Assembly: GCA_031292755.1 (NCBI GenBank)
Contig: JARLGM010000067.1
Location: forward strand, 1-33,686
From: Candidatus Sulfopaludibacter sp.
Lineage (GTDB): Bacteria; Acidobacteriota; Terriglobia; Bryobacterales; Bryobacteraceae
Direction of reading: 5' to 3'
Length of the DNA: 33,686 bases
The notes beneath the pieces were generated by a model that had not been told where the DNA came from, searched no databases, and saw only the letters and a program-made list of their open reading frames with translations. Below are positions 33,486 to 33,686 of this stretch, piece after piece (positions within the stretch are counted from its first letter, which is position 1; each line of letters starts with the position of its first letter). The position numbers were made by a program, and so were the translations under genes.

Positions 33486-33686
33486 ATGTTAGCTTCTCTG
33501 GTAGAGGAAAAAAACGCATACGAAGTCGCACTGGAAAACTTCGATCTGGCGGCAAACGCGCTGGATCTCGATGAGAACGTGCGAGCCATGATCAAATACC
33601 CGGAACGCATCCTGTCGGTCAGCGTCCCGGTCCGCATGGACAGCGGCAAAGTCGTCCGGTTTGAAGGGTATCGCGTGCAGCACAGC
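33486..33686 (+). CDS. Glutamate dehydrogenase family protein, N-terminal part
   Basis: The ATG at 33486 follows AAAAGGGG and opens 67 codons that run off the window end. The product begins [20 protein letters not shown] and continues with the N-terminal motif of Glu/Leu/Phe/Val dehydrogenases: [20 protein letters not shown], then [10 protein letters not shown], just before the expected glycine-rich GPAKGGIR. The family interconverts amino and keto acids with NAD(P)H. The N-terminus suits glutamate dehydrogenase best, but the substrate pocket lies outside the window. It has its own promoter and no visible tie to the genes before it. Confidence 0.88.
   Translation, partial: MLASLVEEKNAYEVALENFDLAANALDLDENVRAMIKYPERILSVSVPVRMDSGKVVRFEGYRVQHS

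Overview
This 33.7 kb, GC-rich, gene-dense window looks like part of an acidobacterial chromosome, probably of the Solibacter/Bryobacter type. The evidence is an acidobacterial-style duplicated FtsX/MacB permease, a VWFA-related domain of the acidobacterial type, many secreted TPR proteins, and the general protein style. No species can be named from sequence reading alone. It carries two gene groups normally found beside a chromosome origin: dnaA-dnaN at the left and mnmG-rsmG-parA-parB with two parS sites at 22.6-26.9 kb. About 20 kb of other genes lies between them.

Layout. 0-2.7 kb: dnaN and dnaA (minus strand), with DnaA-box pairs on both sides of dnaA. 2.9-6.2 kb: tRNA-Gly(GCC), a small secreted protein and an 821-residue permease. 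6.2-7.0 kb: a gene graveyard holding a broken carboxymuconolactone decarboxylase gene, a broken ECF41-type sigma factor gene, and a 45-bp copy of the dnaE 3' end. 6.96-10.6 kb: a 49-residue membrane protein and a lipoprotein (minus), divergent from a 19-heme cytochrome c fused to a b-type membrane domain (plus). 10.6-15.7 kb: a two-gene operon of a very large TPR/VWA protein and a secreted TlpA-like thioredoxin. 15.8-22.6 kb (minus, probably one transcript): purD, tRNA-Arg(CCT), a 76-residue ORF, a TPR protein with a degenerate CHAT domain, and dnaE. 22.6-26.9 kb (plus): mnmG, rsmG, parS x2, parA, parB. 26.97-31.3 kb (minus): a TPR/outer-membrane-barrel protein, a secreted TIM-barrel glycosidase-like protein and a MerR regulator. 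31.4-33.7 kb (plus): malQ, a PadR regulator, a 58-residue basic protein, and the start of a glutamate dehydrogenase cut by the window edge.

The genes fall into replication and segregation (dnaN, dnaA, dnaE, parA, parB, parS), tRNA modification and ribosome methylation (mnmG, rsmG), respiration (the multiheme cytochrome), envelope and probable polysaccharide handling (TPR barrel, glycosidase, VWA/TPR, permease), and core metabolism (purD, malQ, gdh). I saw no rRNA, CRISPR array, insertion sequence or prophage. The observations most worth a second look are the CbcL-like 19-heme protein, the sigma/decarboxylase graveyard with the dnaE tail copy, the GC-skew reversal beside parS, the purD/tRNA overlap with a nearly leaderless divergent purD/mnmG pair, and the exact 48-bp duplication covering the stops of parB and the MerR gene.
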